Source: Pseudolabrys sp. (lineage in GTDB: Bacteria > Pseudomonadota > Alphaproteobacteria > Rhizobiales > Xanthobacteraceae). From it: DNA of 52,589 nt. Each line of letters opens with the position of its first letter. The first letter of the stretch is position 1. The stretch covers positions 1-52,589 of the forward strand of contig JAICMO010000004.1 of NCBI GenBank assembly GCA_025929185.1, read 5' to 3'. The translations under genes were made by a program, and so were the position numbers. This document shows positions 7,619 through 16,613 of the stretch, piece by piece. The notes under the pieces are model-generated. The model was given only the letters and a program-made list of their open reading frames with translations, was not told the origin of the DNA and did no database searches.

Positions 7619-8202
7619 TCGTGCGTCCGCTGCATCCGGTCGAGGGTAACCGCTTGGCGTTGTCTGGCCTCGATGTCTCCCATGCCGGGGGCCGATATCT
7701 GGGCTGGCTCCACGACCCCGAAGTGACGAGGTTTCTCGAAGCGCGTCTGGTCGACTACGATCTCGATCGTTTGAGCGCATATATCAGGGCCGAGAACGAA
7801 CGTTCGGACGCCGTACTGTTTGGCATGTTTCTGAGGCAGTCCGGACAGTTCGTCGGCACAATCAAACTGTCGAATATCCGCACGACGCACCGCAGTTGCA
7901 ATATTGCGCTGATGATCGGCGACAAGGCCTTATGGGGTCGAGGGTACGGTACCGAGGCCATTGCGCTGGCTTCAGGTTATGCGTTCGACGCTCTGAATCT
8001 GCACAAGATTCTTGCCGGATGTTACGCCAACAATCTCGCTTCCGCCGGTGCGTTTCTGAAAGCCGGTTACGGTGTCGAAGGCCGACTTACGGATGACCGG
8101 TGGGACGGCCATCGCTTTGTCGATTGCATCCTCCTCGGAAAGCTCAATCCGTCGGAAACGGATCTATCCGTGGCCCCTAATTCCCGGAAGGAAACGGAAT
8201 GA
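7615..8202 (+). CDS. GNAT N-acetyltransferase (RimJ/RimL-like)
   Basis: Acetyl-CoA-dependent transferase of 195 residues. The GNAT core is visible: FVGTIKLSNI, IALMIGDKALWGRGYGTEAI (motif A, acetyl-CoA pyrophosphate loop) and CYANNLASAGAFLKAGY. GTG 7615 overlaps the hisF1 stop. A second GNAT domain is fused to PseG at 14054, so two acylation or amidation steps on amino sugars may exist. It could acylate N4 of a nonulosonate precursor (PseH or LegH role) or another amino group of the glycan; substrate is unproven. Confidence 0.75.
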   Translation: MIVRPLHPVEGNRLALSGLDVSHAGGRYLGWLHDPEVTRFLEARLVDYDLDRLSAYIRAENERSDAVLFGMFLRQSGQFVGTIKLSNIRTTHRSCNIALMIGDKALWGRGYGTEAIALASGYAFDALNLHKILAGCYANNLASAGAFLKAGYGVEGRLTDDRWDGHRFVDCILLGKLNPSETDLSVAPNSRKETE

Positions 8203-9278
8203 ACGCGCAGCGTCGCAGCGTCAGGATCGGTCATCGCGATATCGGGGACACGTCGCCGGTATTCATCACGTTCGAAGCCGGGCCGACGCATGATGGCGTT
8301 GAAGCCGCGAAGGCGCTGGTGAGCCATGCGGCACGTGCCGGCGCCGATGGGATCAAATTCCAGATTGTCGATCCCGATCGGCTTGTTGCAGACCGCAAGC
8401 AGACAATCAGTTATGAGGTGTTGGTCGATCGAGCGAGTGGCAAGACTGAAACGATTCAGGAATCGTTGTATGAGGTTCTGGCGCGCCGAGCGCTTACGCA
8501 CGATCAATGGCGGGAGGTCAAGGCGCACAGCGACAGCCGCAATCTTGCGTTCTTTGCGACCATAGCGTTCGAGGATGAGATCAAGTTGTTGCAGGATATC
8601 GGCTGTCACTCGATCAAGATCGCCTCCGGCGACGTTAACCATCTGCCGTTTATTCGCAAGGCGGCTCGTACCGGTATGTGCATTCAACTCGATACCGGAA
8701 ACTCCACTCTCGGAGAGATTGAAGCGGCTGTGGATGTGATCCGCGGCGAGGGCAACGAGGATATCATTATCCACCAGTGTCCGTCCGGCTATCCGGCACA
8801 TCTCGACAGCATCAATCTGCGGATCATAACAACGCTGCGGCAGATGTTTCCGTATCCGATCGCGTTTTCCGATCACACCCCGGGCAACTCGATGGACATT
8901 GCCGCCGTGGCGATCGGTGCCAACCTGACGGAGAAGACGATTTCGCTCGATCGCATGACACGAAGCATCGAGCACATCATGTCGCTCGAGCCGGACGAGA
9001 TGACCGGGTTCGTAAAATCGATTCGTGATCTCGAAATAGCCCTCGGAACGTCGCGCCGCCTCCTGCATGAAGCCGAACGGAAAAGGAGGATGGCGATCCG
9101 TCGGAGCGTGTTTCTCGATGCTCCTGTCCGTGCCGGCCAGTTACTGCACGAAGCCGCCGTGGCGTTTCGCCGGCCCGGCTTCGGTCTCGCGCCGGATGCT
9201 TTCGAGGGAGTCCCGTCGGCGCGGTTCCGCCGTGATCTGCCGGCCGGCCACATGGTGACGCCGGCGGACATCGAATAG
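8199..9278 (+). CDS. Divergent NeuB-family nonulosonic acid synthase
   Basis: Protein of 359 residues with the NeuB barrel and a C-terminal SAF (antifreeze-like) domain. Family members condense PEP with a 6-carbon amino sugar to give a nonulosonic acid. Recognisable parts are ARAGADGIKFQ, CHSIKIASGDVNHLPFIRK, QCPSGYPAHLDSINLR and FSDHTPGNS (His226 kept). It differs from the second synthase at 15564: the entry motif is FITFEAGPTHDG and the metal-ligand His of EKHFTL is Thr247 (EKTISL). It overlaps the GNAT gene by 4 nt and precedes the CMP-sugar synthetase. It may make a different acid or be catalytically altered. Confidence 0.78.
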   Translation: MNAQRRSVRIGHRDIGDTSPVFITFEAGPTHDGVEAAKALVSHAARAGADGIKFQIVDPDRLVADRKQTISYEVLVDRASGKTETIQESLYEVLARRALTHDQWREVKAHSDSRNLAFFATIAFEDEIKLLQDIGCHSIKIASGDVNHLPFIRKAARTGMCIQLDTGNSTLGEIEAAVDVIRGEGNEDIIIHQCPSGYPAHLDSINLRIITTLRQMFPYPIAFSDHTPGNSMDIAAVAIGANLTEKTISLDRMTRSIEHIMSLEPDEMTGFVKSIRDLEIALGTSRRLLHEAERKRRMAIRRSVFLDAPVRAGQLLHEAAVAFRRPGFGLAPDAFEGVPSARFRRDLPAGHMVTPADIE

Positions 9279-9281
9279 CGG

Positions 9282-10004
9282 GTGTGCTTGTCAAGGCTTG
9301 CCATCATTCCGGCGCGAGGCGGGTCAAAAAGGTTGCCGCGCAAGAACGTCATCGATTTCCACGGACGTCCGATGATTGGTTACACTATCGAAGCGGCGCG
9401 CGAGAGCGGATGTTTTGACCGCGTCGTCGTGTCAACCGAGGACCCCGAGATCGCGGAAATTGCATCAAGCTTCGGCGCTGAAATCGACCACCGTTCTCCG
9501 AAACTCGCAACCGACCAGGCTAAAGTAATCGATATCTGCCTTGAGTTCCTACGCCGGGAGGCGAACGAAGGCCGTAGATGGACAGTCATGGCGTGTCTTT
9601 ACGCGACCGCGCCGATGCGATCTTCGTACGACATCAGGGCAACGGTCGATCTCTTGAAGCCGGGGCGCTGCGACTTCGCCATGGCGGTTACAGATTATGC
9701 GCTAGCACCCCATCAGGCACTGAAAAGGGAAGCTGACAATGTGCTCGTGCCGATGTGGCCGGACCTGATCGAGAAACGGGCCAGCGAACTCCCGCCGCTT
9801 GTCGTCGATAACGGCAGCACATATGCGGTCACTGTCGAGGCATTCGAGAGGCTTAAGACGTTCTACGGTCCCAATCTGCGCGGCCATGAAATGCCGCGCG
9901 ACCGGTCGATCGATATCGACACGCGCGAAGATTATAAATTTGCTCTCTGGCTGGCTGGCCGCAGCGGATTGTGCGGTGAGGACAGTCGTTCGAGCAAGGC
10001 ATAG
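9282..10004 (+). CDS. pseF: CMP-nonulosonic acid cytidylyltransferase (PseF/NeuA family)
   Basis: Activates a nonulosonic acid with CTP to the CMP-sugar donor. The 240-residue protein begins with the nucleotide-binding IIPARGGSKRLPRKN, then FHGRPMIGYTIEAARES, VVVSTEDPEIAEIA, and the substrate segment NGSTYAVTVEAFERL. GTG 9282 is used; TTG 9288 is an alternative start. It is the only CMP-sugar synthetase in the window and would have to serve both NeuB-family synthases. PseF is preferred over NeuA because the rest of the pse pathway is present. Confidence 0.85.
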   Translation: MCLSRLAIIPARGGSKRLPRKNVIDFHGRPMIGYTIEAARESGCFDRVVVSTEDPEIAEIASSFGAEIDHRSPKLATDQAKVIDICLEFLRREANEGRRWTVMACLYATAPMRSSYDIRATVDLLKPGRCDFAMAVTDYALAPHQALKREADNVLVPMWPDLIEKRASELPPLVVDNGSTYAVTVEAFERLKTFYGPNLRGHEMPRDRSIDIDTREDYKFALWLAGRSGLCGEDSRSSKA

Positions 10005-10013
10005 AACTGGAAC

Positions 10014-11237
10014 ATGCCGATGAAATACTGCACCAAATGCGTCATGCCAGAAACGGCAGAGTCCTTGAGCTTCGATGAGGCCGGCTCCTGCTCGGTTTGC
10101 CGGCAAATCGAATACAAGCGCGAGTCGATCGACTGGCCCGAGCGCCGGAAGTGGCTCGACAAACTCGCCGACAAATACCGCGGCAAATATGAATATGACT
10201 GTATCGTTCCATTCTCTGGCGGCAAGGATTCGACCTTCACGCTTTGGTATGTCGTCCGCCAACTGAAGCTGCGGCCGCTGGTCGTGCGCTTCGACCATGG
10301 TTTTCTGCGACCTACCGTTCAGGAGAATTCAATCCGTACTTTCCGCACGCTCGGCGTCGATGTCCTGCACTTCACGCCGAATTGGCAGGTGGTCCGCAAA
10401 TTGATGTTCGAATCGCTTCGTCGCCGCGGTGATTTCTGTTGGCACTGCCATACCGGCATTTTTTCTTATCCGATGTGGATTGCGCTCCGTTTCAACGTGC
10501 CGTTGATGTTCTGGGGCGAGCCCGATGCCGAATATTCGTCGTTCTATAGCTATGAGGACATCGTCGAGCACGACGATCGGCGCTTCAACCGGCTGGTTAA
10601 TCTCGGAATCAACTCCGAGGACATGCTGGGCATGCTCGACGACACGATTTCAGACTATCACGTCGATCCGCGCGACCTGAAGCCATACACATTTCCGCAA
10701 GCGGTGGAGCTTCGCAAGGCCAAGATCAAGTCGGTGTTCCTGGGCTCGTTCATTCCTTGGGACGTCAAAGAACAGGTGAAGGTGATCAAGGCGGAGCTCG
10801 GATGGAAGGGCGACGAGGTTGAAGGCATTCCGCCCGAATACGACTACGAGAAGATCGAGTGTTTCATGCAGGGCGTGCGTGATTACATCAAGTTTCTCAA
10901 GCGCGGCTTCGGACGCACGACGCATTTGACGTCGATCGACGTCCGTAATGGGCGGATGACGCGCGATGAGGCGGAAAAGCTAGTCGCCCAATACGACGGC
11001 AAACGGCCTGTTGCGCTCAACATTTTCCTCGAATTTCTCGGCATCAGCGAACAGCAGCTCATGGAGGTCGTGTCGCCACACGTGGTGTTGCCGCACGAAA
11101 TGCCGAAGCTTGACGATATCCCGCGCGCCAATCGCACGCCTTGGGACTACGACAAGTGGGTGCGGATCGTCGGCGATCGCAAGAAAGACGACGGGCAGGC
11201 GGATGCGGCTGGCGCCGCCGAACTCAAACCGCATTGA
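10014..11237 (+). CDS. N-acetyl sugar amidotransferase (PseA/WbpG family), copy 1
   Basis: Protein of 407 residues that adenylates a sugar N-acetyl group and replaces its oxygen with ammonia, giving an acetamidino group. Features are CTKC (6-9) and CSVC (26-29) Cys pairs, probably zinc-binding; the PP-loop FSGGKDST near residues 67-74; WHCHTG; and LGSFIPWD. Ammonia should come from a HisH/HisF pair, as for P. aeruginosa WbpG or Campylobacter PseA. hisH2-hisF2 follow directly. About 30 C-terminal residues are polar and poorly conserved. Which sugar is modified is not known. Confidence 0.86.
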   Translation: MPMKYCTKCVMPETAESLSFDEAGSCSVCRQIEYKRESIDWPERRKWLDKLADKYRGKYEYDCIVPFSGGKDSTFTLWYVVRQLKLRPLVVRFDHGFLRPTVQENSIRTFRTLGVDVLHFTPNWQVVRKLMFESLRRRGDFCWHCHTGIFSYPMWIALRFNVPLMFWGEPDAEYSSFYSYEDIVEHDDRRFNRLVNLGINSEDMLGMLDDTISDYHVDPRDLKPYTFPQAVELRKAKIKSVFLGSFIPWDVKEQVKVIKAELGWKGDEVEGIPPEYDYEKIECFMQGVRDYIKFLKRGFGRTTHLTSIDVRNGRMTRDEAEKLVAQYDGKRPVALNIFLEFLGISEQQLMEVVSPHVVLPHEMPKLDDIPRANRTPWDYDKWVRIVGDRKKDDGQADAAGAAELKPH

Positions 11238-11254
11238 GCGGATGACATTCGTCA

Positions 11255-11875
11255 ATGGGTCAACGCGTCGCCATTGTCGATTATGGTCTTGCTAATCTGC
11301 AATCGGTCAACAATGCGATCGAATGCTTCACGCCTGACAGCTATATCGCGGAGTGCGGCGAGGCTCTCGCGGGCGCCGACAAAATCGTGCTGCCTGGTGT
11401 CGGGCATTTCGACGAGGGCATGCGCGGCTTGCGCGACCGCGGCCACGAGGCGGCGCTTGGCAGGCTAGTGCTTGAACGGGGGATTCCGTTGCTCGGCATC
11501 TGCTTGGGATTTCAATTCCTGTTCTCCGGGAGCGAGGAGGGCTCCCAAAGGGGTCTCGGCTGGCTACCAGACCGGATCGTCCGGATTCCCCACGGCGAGG
11601 GCAACAAGGTGCCGCACATGGGCTGGAGCGAGGTTCAGCTTCGGCAGCCTTCGCGACTCCTGGCGGGCATCGAGCTGCCCGTCGAATTCTACTTCGTTCA
11701 CAGTTACTGCGCGCCCGATGCGGGCGAGGCCGCGAAATGTGCTTCTGCGCTGTGCGATTACGGCATTCCTTTCGTTGCGGCGCTTGAGCGGGACAATATA
11801 TTCGCGACGCAGTTTCATCCGGAGAAGTCGCAGCTCGCCGGAATGAAACTCCTAGAAACCTTTCTCGCGCTCTGA
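11255..11875 (+). CDS. hisH: HisH-type glutaminase, copy 2 of the sugar amidotransferase system
   Basis: Second class I glutaminase, 206 residues, clearly diverged from copy 1. Active-site residues are kept: Cys83 in LLGICLGFQ, His188 and Glu190 in TQFHPEKSQ, and LPGVG for the oxyanion strand. It lies between pseA-like copy 1 and hisF2, 17 nt after the former and 10 nt before the latter, in the classic WbpG-HisH-HisF arrangement. It supplies ammonia for amidination. Confidence 0.88.
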   Translation: MGQRVAIVDYGLANLQSVNNAIECFTPDSYIAECGEALAGADKIVLPGVGHFDEGMRGLRDRGHEAALGRLVLERGIPLLGICLGFQFLFSGSEEGSQRGLGWLPDRIVRIPHGEGNKVPHMGWSEVQLRQPSRLLAGIELPVEFYFVHSYCAPDAGEAAKCASALCDYGIPFVAALERDNIFATQFHPEKSQLAGMKLLETFLAL

Positions 11876-11885
11876 CTATCCGCAC

Positions 11886-12701
11886 ATGCCGAAGCACCGC
11901 TTGATCGCGACCCTGCTCGTCGACTCCGGACGAGTCGTCCAAACGCGCCACTTCAAGCGAACCAATATGGTCGGCAGCGCCTTCACCGCGGTCGACTTCT
12001 TCAATAGTTGGACGGTCGACGAGATCATCGTGCTCGAGATATCCAACGACACGTCTCATCTCTCACGCATGCAAGAGATTGTCGCAGAGCTCTCACGGCG
12101 ATGCTTCGTCCCGCTTTCGGTCGGCGGGAAGATTCGCGATCTCGAACTCGCGCGCCGTTATCTGCGGCTCGGGGCGGACAAGATCGTGCTGAATACGGGC
12201 GCGGTTGAGTGGCCCGAACTGATTTCGGAAATTGCATTCTTTTTCGGACGACAATGCGTCATCGTGTCGATCGACGCTAAGCCTGATGAAGGCATGCCCT
12301 CCGGCTACCGAGTCATGATCGACAATGCGCGGCGGGAGACCGACCTCGATGTGCTCGACTGGGCGCATCGCGCGGTCGACCTTGGGGCAGGCGAGTTGAT
12401 GATCAACGCGACCTCGCACGATGGGAGCAAGCAGGGCTACGACCTTGCGCTGACCAATAAGGTATCGACGTCGGTGCCGGTCCCGGTGATAGCGATGGGT
12501 GGTGTCGGCAAGCTTTCGGACTTTGTCGACGGCATAAAGCGAGGCGGCGCCGATGCTGTCGCCGCCGGCAATATCCTTCACTATTTTGAGCACAGCACAA
12601 AGAAGGCCAAGGAGGCGATGGCCGCGGCGGGGGTGCCCGTCCGCCACATTGGGTTCTACAAAGTGGCGATGCCGCGCCGGCCGAAATATCGTCCTTTCTA
12701 A
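11886..12701 (+). CDS. hisF: HisF-like ammonia-channel subunit, copy 2, lacking the cyclase Asp11
   Basis: TIM barrel of 271 residues. Position 11 is Leu (IATLLVDSG) where HisF has catalytic Asp, while Asp130 (IVSIDAK), Arg5, Glu46, Lys99 and the Glu of LGAGELMI remain. It also has a longer C-terminal tail (HIGFYKVAMPRRPKYR) that copy 1 lacks and that might contact a PseA-like partner. It is 24 nt upstream of pseA-like copy 2. Loss of the same cyclase residue in both copies supports a dedicated ammonia-channel job outside histidine synthesis. Confidence 0.87.
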   Translation: MPKHRLIATLLVDSGRVVQTRHFKRTNMVGSAFTAVDFFNSWTVDEIIVLEISNDTSHLSRMQEIVAELSRRCFVPLSVGGKIRDLELARRYLRLGADKIVLNTGAVEWPELISEIAFFFGRQCVIVSIDAKPDEGMPSGYRVMIDNARRETDLDVLDWAHRAVDLGAGELMINATSHDGSKQGYDLALTNKVSTSVPVPVIAMGGVGKLSDFVDGIKRGGADAVAAGNILHYFEHSTKKAKEAMAAAGVPVRHIGFYKVAMPRRPKYRPF

Positions 12702-12725
12702 GGTTATCGAGCGGAGACCAGGTCT

Positions 12726-14000
12726 GTGGAATATTGCAAGCGTTGCGTTTATCCGGCCAATGCCAAGCCTGGCATTGTCTTCGACGACGATGGGATTTGC
12801 TCGGGTTGCCGGACCTTTGAGCACCGCACGTTCCTCAAGCACCAAGTGGACTGGGCCTCGCGGCGGCGTATGCTCAAGGAACTGCTCGAGGAATATGCCG
12901 CACGCCAGCGCGCCAAGGGTAATCCGTTCGACTGCATTATTCCGGTATCCGGAGGCAAGGACAGCCACTATCAGGCTGGGGTGATCAAGCGCGAATTTGG
13001 TCTCAATCCGCTGCTGGTCTCCTACAATCATACGTTTAACACGCCGCTCGGTATCCGCAATCTGACCAACATGGTCGAGAAGCTCGATTGCAATCTAGTC
13101 CGCTTCACGACTGCGCCGGGCTCAGCCGTCCGCATGGCCAAATACATGCTCAAGAAGGTCGGCGACGTGACCTGGCATTATCATGCGGGAATCATGACGT
13201 TTCCGATCAAGGCGGCCGTACAGTATGACGTGCCCTTGATCGTCTGGGGCGAGGAAGGCTTCAGCGAGCTGGTCGGCATGCACAATCTCGACGATTTCGT
13301 CGAGTTCACGAAGAAGAAGCGGCAAGAGCATTCCATGCGGGGGTTCGAACCGGAAGACCTTTTGGAAGAACCGGACTGCCCACTCAACCGCTACGATCTT
13401 GCGCCGTTCTTCTACCCGACCGACGAGGATCTCGAACGCGTCGGCGTTCGTGGAATTTATCTTGGCAATTACCTGCTATGGGATGGCCGCAGTCAGACCG
13501 AGTTCGTCATCAAGGAACTCGGCTTTGAATCGGCGCAGTCGCGGGACCGCACCTTCAATATCTACGGTAAGACCGACGACATCCATGCCAATGGCCTGCA
13601 TGACTATCTGAAATATCTCAAGTTCGGGTACGGGCGAGCGACCGATGATGCGGCCAACGAAATACGTCACGGCCGCATGAGCCGTGAGCAGGGTATCGAC
13701 ATGGTCATGCGGTTCGATCATGTGCGGCCTTACGATATGGACATTTTTCTCGACAAGGCCGGAATGACCGAGGATGAACTGCTGGCGCTGGTCGAACCCA
13801 TGCGCGATCCGGCCATTTGGGAAAAACGGAATGGCGGCTGGGTCTTGCTGGATGACGTCGGCAATCACCGAAGCGACGCGGGTGTGGACCGGGCGCGCTT
13901 GCCGCACGTCGAGAACTGGCGGCCGTTTGACCCGACGCCCAGCCGCGCGTCGGAGCGCTTCCAGGAGGACGGAAAGCAAACAAGCTATGTCATTCTCTAG
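12726..14000 (+). CDS. N-acetyl sugar amidotransferase (PseA/WbpG family), copy 2
   Basis: Second sugar amidotransferase, 424 residues, GTG start. CKRC (4-7) and CSGC (25-28) Cys pairs come first, then the PP-loop VSGGKDSHY near residue 74, WHYHAGIMTFP, and LGNYLLWDG. It differs from copy 1 throughout, including WHYHAG against WHCHTG and a longer C-terminus, so the two are old paralogs rather than a fresh duplication. With hisH2-hisF2 just upstream and hisH1-hisF1 earlier, the operon can encode two full amidination machines. Substrate may be a different N-acetyl position or a different sugar from copy 1. Confidence 0.86.
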   Translation: MEYCKRCVYPANAKPGIVFDDDGICSGCRTFEHRTFLKHQVDWASRRRMLKELLEEYAARQRAKGNPFDCIIPVSGGKDSHYQAGVIKREFGLNPLLVSYNHTFNTPLGIRNLTNMVEKLDCNLVRFTTAPGSAVRMAKYMLKKVGDVTWHYHAGIMTFPIKAAVQYDVPLIVWGEEGFSELVGMHNLDDFVEFTKKKRQEHSMRGFEPEDLLEEPDCPLNRYDLAPFFYPTDEDLERVGVRGIYLGNYLLWDGRSQTEFVIKELGFESAQSRDRTFNIYGKTDDIHANGLHDYLKYLKFGYGRATDDAANEIRHGRMSREQGIDMVMRFDHVRPYDMDIFLDKAGMTEDELLALVEPMRDPAIWEKRNGGWVLLDDVGNHRSDAGVDRARLPHVENWRPFDPTPSRASERFQEDGKQTSYVIL

Positions 14001-14053
14001 GCACCGGCTTGCTCCAGGCGTCGCTTGCCGGCTTTGGCTTGGTCGAGTGAGAG

Positions 14054-15553
14054 ATGGAGCGAAGGGTTTTTTTTCGCGCTGATGCCTCGCCTCAGCTGGG
14101 GGGCGGCCATATACGCCGTTGCCTGGTGTTGGCGGACGTCTTGCGGACAGCCGGGTGGGATTGCACTTTTGCCGTGGCGGCCGGATCGGTCGCCGTCGTG
14201 CCGCTGTTGGCGCGTTCTGATCATCGGGTGATTGAAATTTCCATCCATGATTCGTGCGATCTCAGCGCGTTCGCGCTGCACGATTTCGATCTCGCGGTGA
14301 TCGATCACTATGGTCTTGGCGCGGAATTCGAACAGAAGTGCCGCGCCTGGGCAAAGCGGATTCTCGTAATCGATGATCTCGCCAACCGTCCGCATGACTG
14401 CGATATTCTGCTCGACGCGACCTTGGGCCGCACCGAGGGAGCCTATCGCTCGCTCGTGTCCGCATCGACGGCGCTGCTGCTCGGGCCTCGCTTTGCCCTT
14501 CTGGAGTCGCGCTTTTTTGCACGACGCATGACGCTGCGTGATCCGATGGAAACGGTCGGAGCGGCGTTTGTGAGCTTCGGCACAGTCGATTCGGCCGACT
14601 TGAGCAGCAAGGCCGTGATAGCCCTGAGGGCAGCCGGCATGCCGATCAAGATCGATGTGGCGGTCGGAGCGGCGAGCCCGAACATCAGGACTTTGCAGGA
14701 GATGGCGGACGATGACGTTTCTCCCGCCCGCATCGTTGTCGATAGCGACGATATGTCCGCTTTGATGGCAGCCGCAGCCATCGCGATCGGTGCGGGCGGG
14801 GTCACGAGCTGGGAGCGCTGCTGTCTCGGTCTACCTTCATTGATCGTTACGGTTGCCGACAATCAGAAAGAAGGTGCCTCGACGCTTGACCGGGCCGGTG
14901 CCGCAAAGTGGCTTGGCTCCGTGGGCTCACTATCGGATGATCAGTTGAGAGCCGCAGTCAAATCGTTGATCGAAGATCATACCGGCCGCGCCGCCATGCG
15001 GGCAGCGGCGCTGACGATAACCGACGGCCTCGGCGCCCGGCGTGTCGTTTCGGCAGTGGAAGATCCTGTAAGGGCAAAGGATGGACTGCTTGTTACCTTG
15101 CGGCCTGCTGGTCCCGATGACTGCGAAATGATGTTCGCGTGGCAGACGGCGCCTGGTGCCCGGAAATATTCGCGCAACCCGCAGCCCTTCCGGTATGAAG
15201 AGCATCGGGAGTGGTTCCGCAGAAAGCTGGCCGATCCGAAGTGCGTCTTCAACATTGCAATGCATGACGGCAAGCCGGCAGGCATCTTACGTTACGACGG
15301 GCGCGCTGAACAAGCATTTGAAGTTTCGATTCTTGTTTCGGCGGATCATCAAAGGCGAGGCATTGCATCCACGGCATTGACGTTGGGCAGGCGCCTTTTA
15401 CCGGATGCAGTTGTCACTGCGGAGGTCGATCCGGCCAATCTCGCAAGCGCGAGCCTCTTCACGAGAGCGGGCTACCGGCGCATAGACGAGCGTCGTTACA
15501 TTCTGGCACCGGGCGATGCCTCTCCGACGCATCACGGCCTGCCGGCCGCGTGA
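14054..15553 (+). CDS. pseG: PseG-PseH fusion: UDP-sugar hydrolase and N4-acetyltransferase
   Basis: Bifunctional protein of 499 residues for two pseudaminic acid steps. Residues 1 to about 340 are PseG, a GT-B-fold hydrolase releasing UDP from the diacetamido-altrose: [18 protein letters not shown] with catalytic His19, [13 protein letters not shown], and [19 protein letters not shown]. From about 345 a GNAT domain ([45 protein letters not shown]) matches PseH, which acetylates N4 before PseG acts. A run of eight T (14067-14074) falls at codons 5-7. The order PseB, PseC, PseH, PseG, PseI is complete with this gene. Confidence 0.9.
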   Translation: MERRVFFRADASPQLGGGHIRRCLVLADVLRTAGWDCTFAVAAGSVAVVPLLARSDHRVIEISIHDSCDLSAFALHDFDLAVIDHYGLGAEFEQKCRAWAKRILVIDDLANRPHDCDILLDATLGRTEGAYRSLVSASTALLLGPRFALLESRFFARRMTLRDPMETVGAAFVSFGTVDSADLSSKAVIALRAAGMPIKIDVAVGAASPNIRTLQEMADDDVSPARIVVDSDDMSALMAAAAIAIGAGGVTSWERCCLGLPSLIVTVADNQKEGASTLDRAGAAKWLGSVGSLSDDQLRAAVKSLIEDHTGRAAMRAAALTITDGLGARRVVSAVEDPVRAKDGLLVTLRPAGPDDCEMMFAWQTAPGARKYSRNPQPFRYEEHREWFRRKLADPKCVFNIAMHDGKPAGILRYDGRAEQAFEVSILVSADHQRRGIASTALTLGRRLLPDAVVTAEVDPANLASASLFTRAGYRRIDERRYILAPGDASPTHHGLPAA

Positions 15554-15563
15554 AGGTTTCGTC

Positions 15564-16613
15564 ATGACGCGCGCAATATCGATCAATGGACGGGCGATCG
15601 GCCCCGATCATTCACCTTACATCATCGCTGAGCTATCGGGAAACCATAACGGCGATCTCAATCGCGCATTTGCGATTATGGAGGCGGCGGCCAGAGCCGG
15701 CGTAGACGCGATCAAATTGCAGACCTACACCGCCGATACGCTCACGATCGACTGTGACAATACTGATTTCGTGATCAAAGGCGGGCTATGGGATGGGCGC
15801 ACGCTTTATGACCTTTACCAGGAAGCTTCGACGCCTTGGGAATGGCACCACGCATTATTCGCCAAAGGACGCGAATTGGGTGTGACGGTATTTTCCACGC
15901 CGTTCGACGACACAGCGGTAGAGTTTCTTGAAGCGCTGAATGCCCCGGCCTACAAGATCGCATCGTTCGAACTGCTCGACTTGGCCTTGCTCCGTAAGGT
16001 GGCCAGGACTGGCAAGCCGGTCGTTGCTTCGACTGGGATGGCAAATCTGGAAGAGATCGGTTTGGCCGTGGAGACATTGCGTGCCGAAGGATGCCAGGAT
16101 CTCGTACTGTTCCACTGCATTAGCGGCTATCCGACCCCTCCCGAGGAATGCAATTTGCGCACCATTGCCCATATCGGTTCGACCTTCAGCACTCTCGTTG
16201 GATTGTCCGATCACACCCTCAGCAATGCAGTCGCCGTCGCAAGTGTTGCGGTCGGCGCGGTCATGATCGAAAAGCACGTTACCCTGGAGAGAACGGCCGG
16301 CGGTCCCGATGTCGCTTTCTCTCTCGAACCGGCCGAATTGGCGGCATTGGTTCGTGATTTGCGGACGGCATGGAGCGCGCTTGGGAAAGTGAACTACGAA
16401 CGGCAGCCGAGCGAAGCCGACAATGTGATATTTCGGCGCTCCATTTATGCTGTTCGCGATATCGCGGCAGGTGAAGCGTTCAGCCGGGATAACATTCGGG
16501 CTATCCGCCCGGGTTTCGGCCTCGAGCCGAGGCACCTTGACACTTTGCTGGATCGAAAGGCGGTCTGCAGGATTCCGCGCGGCACGCCGCTTCGCTGGTC
16601 GATGGTGAGTTGA
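15564..16613 (+). CDS. pseI: Pseudaminic acid synthase
   Basis: NeuB-family enzyme of 349 residues joining PEP and 6-deoxy-AltdiNAc to give pseudaminic acid. Signatures are [82 protein letters not shown] and EKHVTLER with both metal-ligand His present, then a SAF domain ([15 protein letters not shown]). ATG 15564 follows GAAGG by 7 nt, and the upstream ATG at 15516 lies inside pseG-pseH. This synthase is canonical, unlike the one at 8199. Confidence 0.93.
   Translation: MTRAISINGRAIGPDHSPYIIAELSGNHNGDLNRAFAIMEAAARAGVDAIKLQTYTADTLTIDCDNTDFVIKGGLWDGRTLYDLYQEASTPWEWHHALFAKGRELGVTVFSTPFDDTAVEFLEALNAPAYKIASFELLDLALLRKVARTGKPVVASTGMANLEEIGLAVETLRAEGCQDLVLFHCISGYPTPPEECNLRTIAHIGSTFSTLVGLSDHTLSNAVAVASVAVGAVMIEKHVTLERTAGGPDVAFSLEPAELAALVRDLRTAWSALGKVNYERQPSEADNVIFRRSIYAVRDIAAGEAFSRDNIRAIRPGFGLEPRHLDTLLDRKAVCRIPRGTPLRWSMVS

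Noticed and set aside
6232-12701. hisH and hisF as part of histidine biosynthesis
   Set aside because: No other his genes are present, both HisF copies lack Asp11, and the genes are embedded among pse and PseA-like genes.
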